64,000 bases of DNA from Microglena sp. YARC (Eukaryota > Chlorophyta > Chlorophyceae > Chlamydomonadales > Chlamydomonadaceae). Both the position numbers and the translations under genes were made by a program. The notes under the pieces were generated by a model that worked only from the letters and a program-made list of their open reading frames with translations, ran no database searches and was not told where the DNA came from. This document shows positions 48,101-55,463 of the stretch, piece after piece (position 1 is the stretch's first letter; each line of letters opens with the position of its first letter). The DNA is taken from the NCBI GenBank assembly GCA_022414725.1, contig CM039463.1, positions 32,071,579 to 32,135,578 on the forward strand, written 5' to 3'.

Positions 48101-48893
48101 ACCACCGCCACAAGCATCCCCACGTCAATAATCATAACTACCACCGCCACAAGAAGCATTCTGATTCTAAGGATGGGTTCCGGATAGCGATTGGAGTGGG
48201 GTGACTATGTTGAGTGGTTTCGGGGGGTGTAAGACAGAAAGCGGATGCCAGGTGGTGTGGCTTAAGTTACCTGGACAGCTGTCAATAGTGACCCCAGCTC
48301 GTTTTTAGCGCTACCCATGGTACTCCCTCCATTGTTGTTGTAGTACCCCCTCCAAAGTCTCCGCTGCTCCTCATGGGGAATGGACTGGAGGGGAAGGTTG
48401 GTTTGGGCTGGGTTAGGGGGCCAGGGGGGGGGGGGGGGGGGGGGGGGGCTTTACATGTGAATGAACTGGATGGGAAAGATGGGGGTGGTGGGGTGGTGGG
48501 GGAAGTGGGTCTTGCGGGGTCGGGTTTGGGTTTGGGGTTGGGGATTGGGGGGGGGGGGGGGAGTGTAAGGTCAGTGGAATTGGACGATGGTGGTGTTGGT
48601 ACTGGTCATGTGAGGGTGGGCACTTATCTTGGTTCTAGTCCTTGTACTGGTCATGTAGCCGGTCATGTACTTGGTCATGTACTGGTCATGTACTTAAGTG
48701 TATGCAGGTGGGAAAGTATTGACCAGAAAGAAAACGGTATGTAACCCACCCTTTGTTGAAGAACCCCAGAATCGTGGCGATGCATCCTTGGTGACCCAAC
48801 ATCTCTCCTGCTGCTCCGAAGGTTTCCATCGGTCGTGTCAATGTATTCAGACAGAGTCGAACGCCAGTCAGGATTGGAGTTCCGAGTGCTCAT
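25126..48893 (-). CDS. Large coiled-coil protein, at least 12 exons
   Basis: Exons: 48893-48750, 48369-48271, 46270-45982, 44817-44308, 42326-42199, 41772-41584, 40844-40770, 37670-37566, 36051-35489, 33357-32770, 31222-31008, 25312-25126. Every junction has GT and AG and all eleven phase pairs agree, giving about 1,030 codons from the ATG. The protein is rich in Glu, Gln, Lys, Ala and Leu with heptad-like stretches, poly-Gln (exons 3 and 7), a seven-fold 20-residue repeat (exon 9) and a recurrent LQLKVK motif (exons 9, 10, 12). No signal peptide, membrane segment or catalytic domain is visible. I do not recognise the family; a structural or scaffold protein (nuclear, cytoskeletal or flagellar) is a guess. 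The 3' end is not found. Introns are almost entirely tandem repeats. Confidence 0.7.
25560..26045. repeat. 61-bp array, expanded end of element C
   Basis: About eight units containing AAGCTCTATGCAGCGTCGCA and GTGCGAGGTGCAAAGAGAGG. The first word is the terminal sequence of element C. A partial reversed element C follows at about 26035-26110. Since 61 is not a multiple of three, all three frames look open and none is a gene. Confidence 0.85.
26195..26425 (-). mobile_element. Dispersed element C, reversed copy
   Basis: It contains the reversed GTTGGCTGACGTGTCAGGCT region and ends with a GGGGGCTCCAGCCCCC hairpin. It lies inside intron 11 of the coiled-coil gene. Confidence 0.55.
26465..26650. 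repeat. Poly-C and CA microsatellites
   Basis: C runs alternate with CACACA and CCACCA tracts. Confidence 0.85.
26880..27050. repeat. CAC/CAG trinucleotide-rich tract
   Basis: Imperfect ACCACCAGCATCAGCACCAC repeats. Confidence 0.8.
27051..27700. other. Intron 11 sequence, nothing recognised
   Basis: No repeats longer than a few bases and no coding match; short C and G runs only. Confidence 0.5.
27707..27757. repeat. AG dinucleotide microsatellite
   Basis: An uninterrupted run of AG, about 25 units. Confidence 0.95.
27825..27900 (-). mobile_element. tRNA-derived (SINE-like) sequence, copy 1
   Basis: The minus strand has a D-arm-like TGGCTCAATGGTTGAG (A-box-like) and a perfect B-box GGTTCGAATCC. 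The acceptor stem does not pair, so a functional tRNA is unlikely. A second copy with the same internal sequence lies at 31300-31372. Confidence 0.45.
28455..28620. repeat. About 65-bp repeat, three copies
   Basis: Units contain AAAAATGCAGACAGACAGAC and ACTTGGACGAAGCGGTGACC. They extend the hairpin end of an element C fragment (28408-28480). Confidence 0.7.
28690..28850. mobile_element. Dispersed repeat family J (TAGCACC-rich)
   Basis: Recurrent GTAGCACCA/GGTGCTAC words. Similar blocks are at 36235-37360, 59440-59640 and 62600-62815. Non-coding. Confidence 0.45.
29080..31007 (-). repeat. About 140-bp array of exon 11 half plus donor
   Basis: About 14 units. Each minus-strand unit reads through [20 protein letters not shown] and [11 protein letters not shown], followed by GTAGGGCAGGGG. 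It is a copy of the second half of exon 11, the donor and the start of the intron. Many units stay open in one frame without stops, so a variable repeat region in the protein cannot be ruled out. Confidence 0.85.
31008..31222 (-). CDS. Coiled-coil gene exon 11
   Basis: [20 protein letters not shown] through [16 protein letters not shown] to a Gly/Ala-rich end ([11 protein letters not shown]). Phase 2 in, phase 1 out at GTAGGGC. The next 1.9 kb is an array of this exon's second half plus donor, so the donor choice is uncertain. Confidence 0.65.
31300..31372 (-). mobile_element. tRNA-derived (SINE-like) sequence, copy 2
   Basis: Minus-strand ATGGCTAAATGGTAGAG and GGTTCAAATCC match the layout of copy 1, including the shared AGAAGGTGC or GAAGGTGC word before the B box. 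Confidence 0.4.
31610..32769 (-). repeat. Array of exon 10 end plus donor
   Basis: About 11 units of about 90-170 bp. On the minus strand each carries AGCTGGTGGAACAGACAAAT and GCTGTAGGGCGGGTATAG, equivalent to the end of exon 10 (EQLVELTNA) and its donor GTGGGTATAG, then AT-rich intron start. The unit next to the real junction is the least degraded. Confidence 0.85.
32770..33357 (-). CDS. Coiled-coil gene exon 10
   Basis: Starts [20 protein letters not shown] and has three internal repeats of [13 protein letters not shown] separated by [16 protein letters not shown] linkers, then [20 protein letters not shown]. Phase 2 in (completing an ATG codon), phase 2 out at GTGGGTAT. Confidence 0.8.
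33487..33552 (-). pseudogene. Duplicate of exon 10 start, copy 2
   Basis: After an acceptor AACCCAG it encodes [16 protein letters not shown], paralogous to the exon 10 start. It then runs into trinucleotide repeat without a donor. Confidence 0.75.
34106..34168 (-). pseudogene. Duplicate of exon 10 start, copy 3
   Basis: After AACTCAG it encodes [16 protein letters not shown], then repeat sequence. The most diverged of the three copies. Confidence 0.75.
35283..35474 (+). mobile_element. MITE family B, copy 2
   Basis: Ends TAGGGGTCGGTTATGTTAGT and TTAGTTACCGTTCCCTA, with the GTCGGACGAGCCGTCTCACC centre shared with 13531-13712. It sits immediately beside the exon 9 donor (35488), in intron 9. 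Confidence 0.75.
35489..36051 (-). CDS. Coiled-coil gene exon 9 with 20-residue repeats
   Basis: Begins [20 protein letters not shown], then seven tandem repeats of the pattern [20 protein letters not shown], then [18 protein letters not shown]. Phase 0 in, phase 2 out (GTAAGTGC). The 60-base repeat periodicity keeps the frame, unlike the intronic arrays. Confidence 0.8.
36235..37360. repeat. About 80-bp array, family J, intron 8
   Basis: About 13 units containing CAGTGTCTTTACGCAGCACC and GACCTTTGGAGTGTTACTAG. A single unit of the same family occurs at 62690-62760, so a dispersed element has been amplified here. Confidence 0.85.
37566..37670 (-). CDS. Coiled-coil gene exon 8
   Basis: 35 codons ([18 protein letters not shown] to LDGKLHE), helical. 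The acceptor is CCTCTTGCAG and the donor GTGGGTGG, phase 0. Copies of its acceptor edge lie at about 37752-37775 and 38168-38195. Confidence 0.7.
37835..37994 (-). mobile_element. MITE family A, copy 3 (reversed)
   Basis: Begins TAGGGACCGGCAAATTATAT and ends CTGTTCCCTA, with TA flanks. Confidence 0.75.
38250..40290. repeat. About 100-bp array in intron 7
   Basis: Roughly 18 units with AAATTGACTAGATGAGCTCA and AGCAGCAAAATGGAGTAGGT. Divergence increases towards both ends. A family F fragment (38012-38165) lies just before it. Confidence 0.85.
40340..40745. repeat. 15-bp array TTGTTGGTCGAGGTG
   Basis: About 27 units directly after the exon 7 donor. The period keeps frame, giving an apparent Asn/Thr/Ser repeat on the minus strand, but the GTAATG donor precedes it. 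Confidence 0.9.
40770..40844 (-). CDS. Coiled-coil gene exon 7
   Basis: 25 codons ([18 protein letters not shown], five Gln, LRQ). The acceptor is TTTGCAG and the donor GTAATG, phase 0. Confidence 0.7.
40880..40970 (-). mobile_element. MITE family A, copy 4 (truncated)
   Basis: One end, TAGGGACCGGCATATCAT, is intact; the other end is missing after TGATATTGTACA. Confidence 0.65.
41040..41262. mobile_element. hAT-like MITE family D, copy 1
   Basis: 223 bp with ends CAGTGTTT and AAACACTG, flanked by the 8-bp duplication TCCAGTTG. It is nearly identical to 43104-43326, so insertion is recent. An 8-bp target duplication with CAGTG ends fits the hAT superfamily. No transposase inside. Confidence 0.85.
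41330..41450 (-). pseudogene. Partial copy of exon 6 3' half
   Basis: Minus-strand copy of the part encoding [20 protein letters not shown], with substitutions and an in-frame stop. Confidence 0.65.
41584..41772 (-). CDS. Coiled-coil gene exon 6
   Basis: 63 codons ([18 protein letters not shown] to QQNQLK). The acceptor is CTCCACAG and the donor GTAAAC, phase 0. Partial copies lie on both sides, at about 42055-42140 and 41330-41450. Confidence 0.75.
41808..41998. mobile_element. hAT-like MITE family I, copy 1
   Basis: 191 bp, starting CAGGGTACTTC and ending GAATTACCCTG, flanked by GTGGGGGC and GTGGGGGT (7 of 8 match). The interior is dense in AGCGC words. Related to 56548-56734. Confidence 0.75.
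42055..42140 (-). pseudogene. Copy of exon 6 5' half, acceptor lost
   Basis: Encodes [20 protein letters not shown] then SHIREIDTS. The position of the acceptor AG reads CTG, so splicing here is unlikely. Confidence 0.7.
42199..42326 (-). CDS. Coiled-coil gene exon 5
   Basis: 42 codons ([20 protein letters not shown] to SVADASHQ), a strong helical heptad stretch. The acceptor is CTCGCAG and the donor GTAAGCC. Confidence 0.75.
42335..42900. repeat. 30-bp minisatellite in intron 4
   Basis: About 19 units of GGTAAGGATAAGGATGATGA plus GGGGGATGAG. It starts directly next to the exon 5 acceptor. Confidence 0.95.
43104..43326. mobile_element. hAT-like MITE family D, copy 2
   Basis: 223 bp, nearly identical to 41040-41262, flanked by a perfect 8-bp duplication CAAACGAC. 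Confidence 0.88.
43340..44307 (-). repeat. Array of exon 4 end plus donor
   Basis: About ten units of 60-130 bp. Minus-strand units carry CATTGGGAGCGCA, GCTGCTCAGGTGCAGAAGTC, then GGTGAGGGTTTAGGGTTT: exon 4's last codons, its donor and the intron start. TTTAGGG words resemble plant-type telomere repeats but are only two per unit. Confidence 0.85.
44308..44817 (-). CDS. Coiled-coil gene exon 4
   Basis: 169 full codons. It starts [18 protein letters not shown], has a Gly-rich linker ([12 protein letters not shown]), then a long helix ([18 protein letters not shown]) ending [11 protein letters not shown]. Phase 1 in and out. Two decayed copies of its start lie upstream, and about ten copies of its end plus donor lie downstream. 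Confidence 0.75.
44870..45168. repeat. GGAT-rich array with two long G runs
   Basis: GATGGATGGG repeats with G homopolymers at about 45045-45079 and 45134-45168, where length calls are unreliable. Confidence 0.85.
45168..45272 (-). pseudogene. Copy of exon 4 start, copy 2
   Basis: After CAATGCAG it encodes [20 protein letters not shown] and [10 protein letters not shown], then runs into a C tract (minus strand). It has a good acceptor but no convincing donor, so it is a decoy or alternative acceptor. Confidence 0.75.
45320..45580. repeat. GGATGGGTGGAT microsatellite
   Basis: Imperfect GGATGGGTGGATGGGGGTGG repeats in intron 3. Confidence 0.9.
45583..45652 (-). pseudogene. Copy of exon 4 start, copy 3 (with stop)
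   Basis: Minus-strand copy matching EEQMAALG, followed by a TAG stop and SIEWQMT. The most decayed of the three. Confidence 0.65.
45653..45981. repeat. About 100-bp array with exon 3 end copies
   Basis: Three units with CAACCCTCGCTGTCGTGCCT/GATCCATACTAC, AACCAAGCCACGCCT and AACCCATCCAACCC lie next to the exon 3 donor. They are diverged copies of the exon 3 end ([14 protein letters not shown]) and the following intron. Confidence 0.7.
45982..46270 (-). CDS. Coiled-coil gene exon 3
   Basis: The acceptor is ATACACACAG. It encodes [14 protein letters not shown], a Pro/Arg-rich linker, a nine-Gln run and a helical end (LQLILQ). Phase 0 in, phase 1 out. Confidence 0.7.
46290..46770. repeat. About 58-bp array in intron 2
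   Basis: About eight units with AAATGTTAAAATATGCTGGA and AAAAGGGGCCTGC next to the exon 3 acceptor. Confidence 0.85.
47019..47195. mobile_element. MITE family B, degraded copy 3
   Basis: Shares AATATTAGTGAAT repeats and the TTTCATCAGAATTTTGA region with the other B copies; termini not clean. Confidence 0.5.
47420..48165. repeat. CAC/CAT repeat and 39-bp minisatellite, intron 2
   Basis: Grades from CACCACCAT repeats into an array with CCACAAGCATCACCACGACA and ATAATCATAAC. Long Thr- or Val-rich frames are artefacts. Confidence 0.9.
48271..48369 (-). CDS. Coiled-coil gene exon 2
   Basis: 33 codons ([18 protein letters not shown] to LLTAVQ), phase 0 at both ends. The donor GTAACT is good; the acceptor CCCATGAG is weak, so the 5' edge could shift by a codon. 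Confidence 0.6.
48425..48565. repeat. G-homopolymer-rich tract, intron 1
   Basis: Two G runs (about 48423-48449 and 48547-48561) separated by GGGTTT-like sequence. Confidence 0.85.
48750..48893 (-). CDS. Coiled-coil gene exon 1 (start)
   Basis: 48 codons beginning [17 protein letters not shown] and ending LQQR before GTGGGTTAC. Polar, likely disordered N-terminus. This ATG is preferred because the upstream sequence is unique promoter-like DNA and no better in-frame start is seen. Confidence 0.65.
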
Positions 48894-49138
48894 TGCGCGA
48901 AGGACTTACGCGAGCAGGATATGGGATTGCGAGTCAAGATAGAAGCAAGATGTCGTGCCGAAAATGATGATGCGGGCAGTTAGCTGGCGTGGAATGGGTT
49001 CATCAGTTCGCGGGTCTGCGGTTGCGTCATACGGTCAGAGCAAATGTAAGCATATACAGGAAGGAAGGAATGGTTAAGGGAAAGAGAATGATGCGAAATG
49101 GAAGCAGCAAGTTCAACTTTTGAATGATATCCCGTTTG

Positions 49139-49182
49139 TTTTGTAAGCGCGGCCTCAAACTTTTGTAAGCGCAGCCTCAAAC
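49139..49182. promoter_or_regulatory. 22-bp tandem repeat, candidate cis element
   Basis: Two copies of TTTTGTAAGCGCGGCCTCAA plus AC, differing at one base. It lies about 130 bases upstream of the aminotransferase start. Confidence 0.45.
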
Positions 49183-49193
49183 TCCCAAAATAA

Positions 49194-49209
49194 TGTACAG
49201 GAATGTACA
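49194..49209. promoter_or_regulatory. Paired TGTACA motif
   Basis: TGTACA-GGAA-TGTACA. In Chlamydomonas GTAC is the core bound by the copper/hypoxia regulator CRR1; any such role here is speculation. Confidence 0.3.
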
Positions 49210-49309
49210 ACTCGTATAGAGATTCGCGAAGATAAAGCGGTTCAGCTACAAAGTCGTTCTTTTCTATTTCCGTGTTCCACTCTCCCCCTTGAGCCGTTTT
49301 CGACTCAAA

Positions 49310-49384
49310 ATGAGATCTGCGTCTACGAAATTGATGGGTGCCATGTCTCGCGGCATGGCCACCCATGCTGGGAGGGCTGGAGAG
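49310..49384 (+). CDS. AGT1: AGT1 exon 1, mitochondrial presequence
   Basis: 25 codons starting [18 protein letters not shown], with several Arg and Lys, Ser/Thr and no acidic residue until the last codon. It is joined in phase 0 to exon 2 (SVIAVDAKH). Chosen because it gives the family-typical length and a targeting peptide; the acceptor of exon 2 (ATACCACAG) supports it. Confidence 0.65.
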
Positions 49385-52300
49385 GTAGGCCGAGCAACCT
49401 TGCTACTCCTGCTGCACGTGTAAATGCTGCTAAGTGCCCACAAACCGATGTGAGTGAGCCGGCATCGACATAGAGCCTGGTCTACTGACAACTCCAGGCG
49501 GTGACCAGTACAAGTATCACCTTGCGCCACCGACCACCAAGACCTCGAAATGAGACACGTCCATTATGTTATGGTAGCAATCTTTCCGAAAGCATTTCCC
49601 AATTAGATGGGGCAGGGGCGGAGTGGAACGGTGGATGGGAGCATGTGCATTTCTGCGGTTAGCAGTTGAGCTTGGCCTTGGGTGAGAGGGATGCGGTGGT
49701 GGTCACATTCCTTTACCCCGCTGCGCTGCAAGAAATAATCGCAGGCATCGAACGGATGTGTCAACAATTTTCCACGCCCCTCACTGCTCTGCATGGGCAC
49801 TGAGTCAGGGTATCGCCGCAAGCTGCATATCCACCTCCGCCTCACAGATGTGCGAGCTCGGCAAATCTGAGGGGGGTGGGCGACGAATTCAAAGCATGCT
49901 TTACCGTAGTAGGAATTACCCGCGTACCTACAACGCATATTTCGGTTTGATCTGGCTCTCAGGCCTCAGCTTGCCCCCAGAAGTTGAAAAAGTGTCCTAG
50001 AAAAAACAACCTGATATGAGGTGGGGAGCAGGGGTCATATCCCAGCACCGCACCGCGTTGGCTGTGCATGCGAGTGGCATGAAGGCATGGAGGTGCCCAG
50101 TTCCTTGGTGTGGATCACTGTCTAAGACGAATGGTGGGCTGCATGGCAATGGTGGGCCTATCAGCCTGATTCTGCTCACCATCTGCTTATTGTTTGTGTA
50201 ATGCCGAGGCAGCATATACGTACAGTAGACTTATCAACCCATTAGGGCTACTCGCCATCTTTATGTTATGTTTTGTTTAACCACCATCATGTTTTGTTGT
50301 ACCAGATGACGGGTAGCTGCATTGGTGGAGTAGTTTGTGCCATCCTGTCAGAACTACAGCCGTAGACCTGGGGTTCGAAAACGAACCCTTAGTTGCCTTT
50401 CCCATCCCATGTCTTCACATCAGCCTATAACTTGAACTTGGTTACATGGCTCCAGCCGGCAACTCAGCTGCTCGCCATCTTTGGCAGTAACTTGCAATAA
50501 TACAAATCAAACCAGTTTTTTAGAAGAAAAAACACTTAATCCTATGTTTCCATAAAAATACTTGTTCCGATCTTTCCATCTCCATAAAACAAAGACTGAA
50601 ACCCATATTTCCATACAAATATGTATTCCAATCTTCCCATGTCCAATAAACATACTGAATCCAATCCTCCCATGTTTATACCACAGTCTGTTATTGCTGT
50701 GGATGCCAAGCACACCATCTCAGGTGTTATTGATGTCCCACAGAGGCTCCTCATGGGCCCTGGGCCTGCCAACGCCCACCCCCGCATCCTGGCTGCCCAA
50801 TCCTTGCCCCTTCTGGGTCACATGCATCCTCCCTTCCTCCACATCATGGATGGTGAGTATCCAGTCCACCAGAGCTTTTTTTCAACTTGAACTTGGTTAT
50901 AAACATAGCTTCAGCGAGCAGTTTGGCTGCTCGCGCGGGTCTTCGCAGTAAAACTAAATTAACTAGGGAAAATGTGAAAAGCGAACAAAGCATGTTTTTC
51001 ATCCATTTGTTTCTCTTCATTTTTGATCAGTCTGCTCAACCTTTCCCCTGCTTTGTCACTTGCATCCTCCCTTCCTCCACATTATGGATGGTGAGTACCC
51101 AGTTCACCAAAGCTTTTTTTTGGTAGAGCCTCCTCTTCAAGGGGGCAGGAGCCATAAAGTTACCCATTTGTCCGTCCGACTGAACGACTATCCAACCATC
51201 CGTCTGACTGCGACGAAGTCTGACACGTCAGCCAACTGTCTTGTAATTAACTCACTTCTGTTGCCACCTGTCGCTCCGGCGCGAGCACTCTCTGCCAATT
51301 AGTAGCGTCGCTTGCGACGCTGCATAGAACTTGTTCAACTTGGAATTGGACTTGGCTATGTACATAGCTTCAGCCATTGGGCTGCTCGCCGTCTTGGTGA
51401 TACAAAAAATTCCCCACATGAACTTGGTTATGCACACAGGTTCGGCCAGCAATTTGGCTGCCCGCCGTCTTTGGCAAACTAAATTTAGAAGGGGGAAATG
51501 CTAAATGCGAACAAATCATTTTGTTCTTTCATTTGTTGTCTCTTTATATTTGATCAGTCTGGTCAACCTTGCCCCTGCTGGCTCACATGCATCCTCCTTT
51601 CCTCCACACTATGCACTGTGAGTAAGGACCGGCATATCATATGATGTTGACCAAATCGAGTATGACATCATCCCCTATCGTACAAACTGCATAATTTACT
51701 AATGTATATAAATGGTAACTTAAGCCTATTCAGACTGCCGGCACCATATGATATCATACTTGCCTTGATGGTGAGTACCCATGGGGGGAGTTCAATTGGG
51801 GTTGTTATTATAGTCCACCCAGTTCATGGCAAAGCTGACAGAATCTGCTGGCCAGAACTGTCAAAATCTTGGTACTAAGCCAGATCTGGCTCAGGGAGCT
51901 GCCTAATGGTGAGTAACCATTCGGAGGGGGGGGGGGGGGGGCACTTGGGGTTGTTATTTTAGTCCACCCAGGTCATGACGTTTTTGACAATGACCGAGCA
52001 AGCCAGGTTCACCAAACTGTCATGAAGTACAATTTGTGTGAACTTGGCAATTAAAGTACTAAGCAAGGCAGGTTCACAAAACTGTCGAAGTACAATTTTG
52101 TGAACCTGGCAATACAAGCACAAAACAAGCCAGGTTCAGAGAACTGTCATGAAGTACAACTTAGTGAACCTGGCACTAAAAGTACTAAGCAAGCCAAATT
52201 TCAGAATTGCCTCATTGGAAGAGGTTGAGAATTTCCCTTTGTGCTGTCGCGTGGTAGTCTAAGCTTAAGCGCAGAGGGTCTGCGAAACCAAATAAACTCA

Positions 52301-55300
52301 ACATGGTAGTCATTTTCCAGCATGTACACTTGCATGCAAACAGGAGGGTTCCCTCAATCTCACTTGCTGTGGCAGCTCGCACTTATTTTCAGTTTTCTAC
52401 AAAGCAAGCAGGACTACTCGGATATGTTCAGCCAAGTGCTTGCTATTCAACCCTATGTTTGTATGTAGCAGTCCAGGGGTAGGCCAAATAGGCTATAGGG
52501 ACTTGCCCAACCGTAGTAGGAAGGGCTGAACAAGAAAAAGCACTGAAAAAACAGAAACCCTAAGCCCAATCCCATCTCTCTGACCACTATAGTCACTATC
52601 AGCAAAACCCATGATTTCAGAAGAACCAAGTGAAGAGAAAGTGAAACCCAAACCTTGCACTGCCTTTAAATAGTTCATAACTTGCACCAGCCTAAAACAT
52701 AAGGGCACAACAAAACTGCAGAAGAAGCAGCTCTACTCGGATATGTTCAACCAAGTTATACTGACTCACCCTGACCCCTGCTTCTGACAACTCCCACAGA
52801 GATCCAAGAGGGTCTGAGGTACACTATGCAGACGGACCAGAAGCACTGTCTGCTGATCTCTGGAACTGGCCACGCTGGCATGGAGGCTGCAATCGCTAAC
52901 TTGGTTGAGCCTGGTGAGTGGTGGTGGTTTTCCTTAGGAGGGCTGCATGGGTGTGTGAGGGAGGGGGGGGCAGCATGCGTGTGTGCATGGGAGCTGCCAT
53001 CGCTAATTTGGTTGAGCCTGGTGATTAGTGTTGTTGTTGGCTTTTGGTCCTGTGCTGGCTGGTGATTGGAGTCCAGTAGGGCACATTTGGGGGGAGGGAG
53101 GGGCATCTGGAGTTCAGTAGGGCACATTTCTTTTTTTGGGGGGGGGGGGGGGGGGGGGGGCTTTCCGCGGAGATGTCATCAAAGTCAGGGCTCCCCTGGG
53201 CTCCACCATCACCACCACCATCATTACCCACCATCATCATCATCATCACCACCATCATCACTAAACAAGGCGGCGCTTGCCCCTATCCCTCTCCCAGGAG
53301 ACAAGGTCCTTGTTGGTAATTCCGGTATCTGGGGCGAGCGCCGTCGCGACATGTCTAGGCGCTTCCGTGGGAGACGTCGTCGAGGTAAAGGCTCCCCTGG
53401 GCTCCACCATCGCCTACGAGGACCTAAAGAAAGCCCTCGAAGAGCACAAGCCTGCTTTGCTGTTCCTCTGCCAGGGCGAGTCCTCCACCGGAACCCACCA
53501 GAGCCTGGCTGGACTGGGTGAGCTGTGCAAGAAGACCGGCACCCTGCTGCTGGTCGACGCTGTCTGCTCCTTGGGTGGCGTCCCCCTCTTCGCTGACCAG
53601 TGGGGCATCGATGCTATCTACTCAGGCTCCCAGAAGTGCCTCAGCGCCCCCCCAGGCGCATCCCCTTTCTTCCTCAGCGACCGTGCTATGGAGAAGGTTC
53701 TGAAGCGCAAGACCAAGCCCGCCACTTACAACCTGGACATCAACCTGATCGGCGACTACTGGGGATGGTTTGACAAGCGCTTCTACCATCACACCGGTGA
53801 GTTTAATGCATCATCATTGTCATCAGTAGATTTCACCACCATGTTTTAATGAATAAATAGTATGTCTTATTTCTAGACGTGAGGTTGAGGGGGGCGGCCC
53901 GTTTGCTTTCACTGGGGGCAACTACCACAGGTCAGTTCAATTCATCATCATCATCATCAGGTGATCTCATCACCATGTTTTGATAAATAGATAGTACGTC
54001 TTATTTCTAGACGTGAGGTTGAGGGGGGCGGCCCGTTTGCTTTCACTGGGGGCAACCACCACAGGTCAGTTAAATACATCATCATCATCACTTGATCTCA
54101 TCACCATGTTTTAATAAATAGATAGGACGTCTCGAGGGGGGGGGCAAGAATAAAGTTTGCAGACCGCATGTTTGGAAATTGTTTTTTCCCCCCCTGATCA
54201 CCCACCTACCCCCCCCCCCCCCCCCCGAGGCCTGATATCTGGACACCCAGACAGTATTACATAGTGAAAGGGGGGTCCATGAGCATCATCTCGTCAAGAC
54301 CTTTCCAACCATACAAAAAAAACGTCTTATTTCTAGGCGTGAGGTTGAGGGAGTCTCAGGTGATTGTGACAGAGGAGCGCTTGGGGGCCATGTGGAACCA
54401 CCACCCACTACTCACCACCCACCACAACACAGGCCCTGTCTTCACCTTCTACGCCACAAGGGAGTCTCTGGCAATCGTGTCAAGAGGAAGGCTTGAGGGC
54501 CATGTGGAAGCACCACTCACTACTCACCACCCACCACAACACAGGCCCTGTCTTCACCTTCTACGCCACGAGGGAGTCTCTGGCACTTGTGTCAAGAGGA
54601 AGGCTTGGGGGGCATGTGGAACCAACACTCACTACTCACCACCCACCACAACACCGGCCCCGTCTCAACCTTCTACGCTATGAGGGAGGCACTGGCAATT
54701 GTGACAGAGGAGGGATTGGAACCCATGTGGAAGCGTCACTTGGACTGCCACAACCTCCTGTGGGATGGACTTCATAGCTTGGGCCTGAAGCCTTTTGTGG
54801 AGAAGGCAGAGGTGTGTTAACCTATGTGCTGTGTGCTCTGCCCCTTTTGCTGTCCTCTGCCCTGCTCTGCCCTTTTCGCTGTGCTCTGCCCTGTGTGCTG
54901 TGCTCTGCTCTGCCCTTTGTGGAGAAGTTAGAGGTTTGTTAAGCTGTGTGCTGTGCTCTGCTCTGCCCTGTGTGGAGGAGGCGGAGATGTGAAGGCGAAC
55001 TAATCAGTTGCATGATGTTCGAAACGAATATTTCGAACCACTGCTTGAAGTCTGAAACGAATATGTTGAACCACTGCATGAAGTCTGAAATGGATATGAT
55101 GAACTCTTGCAGGACCGCTTGATTACCGTAAACACCATCAAGGTGCCCGAGGGAGTTGACTTTGCTGCCCTCATCAAAAACGCCATGGATAAGTACAACG
55201 TTGAGATTGCTGGTGAGTATCCTTGGGGGGGGACATAAAGGCTTCTTTGTGGGCTGTGGGCACCATGGATCGAAGTTGAACGTGCTGTTGAATATCCTTA

Positions 55301-55424
55301 TCTGAGGGGGGGGGGGGGGGGGGGATAGAGGCTTCTTTGCGGGCAGTGGGTGCTAGGGATCTCAGTTTTAACTGTGAAAAGAGGAGACAAGAGATACGGC
55401 TATCGTCCACACACCTCACGCTTA

Positions 55425-55463
<39 letters not shown>

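Larger units (their letters stand above)
48894..49309. promoter_or_regulatory. Divergent promoter region, 416 bp
   Basis: It lies between the two ATGs of the minus-strand coiled-coil gene and the plus-strand aminotransferase gene. It is the longest non-repetitive stretch in the neighbourhood. It holds a perfect-spacing 22-bp tandem repeat (49139-49182), the motif TGTACAGGAATGTACA (49194-49209) and a TGCGTCAT word (about 49023). No TATA box is obvious. Shared regulation is an inference from layout. Confidence 0.6.

Noticed and set aside
47281..48187. Long Val/Met-rich and Thr-rich frames on both strands
   Set aside because: Artefacts of CAC/CAT repeats in intron 2 of the coiled-coil gene.
49264..49938. 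Two minus-strand frames of 88 and 111 residues upstream of the coiled-coil start
   Set aside because: They overlap AGT1 exon 1 and its intron, match no family I know and have no splice context linking them to exon 1.
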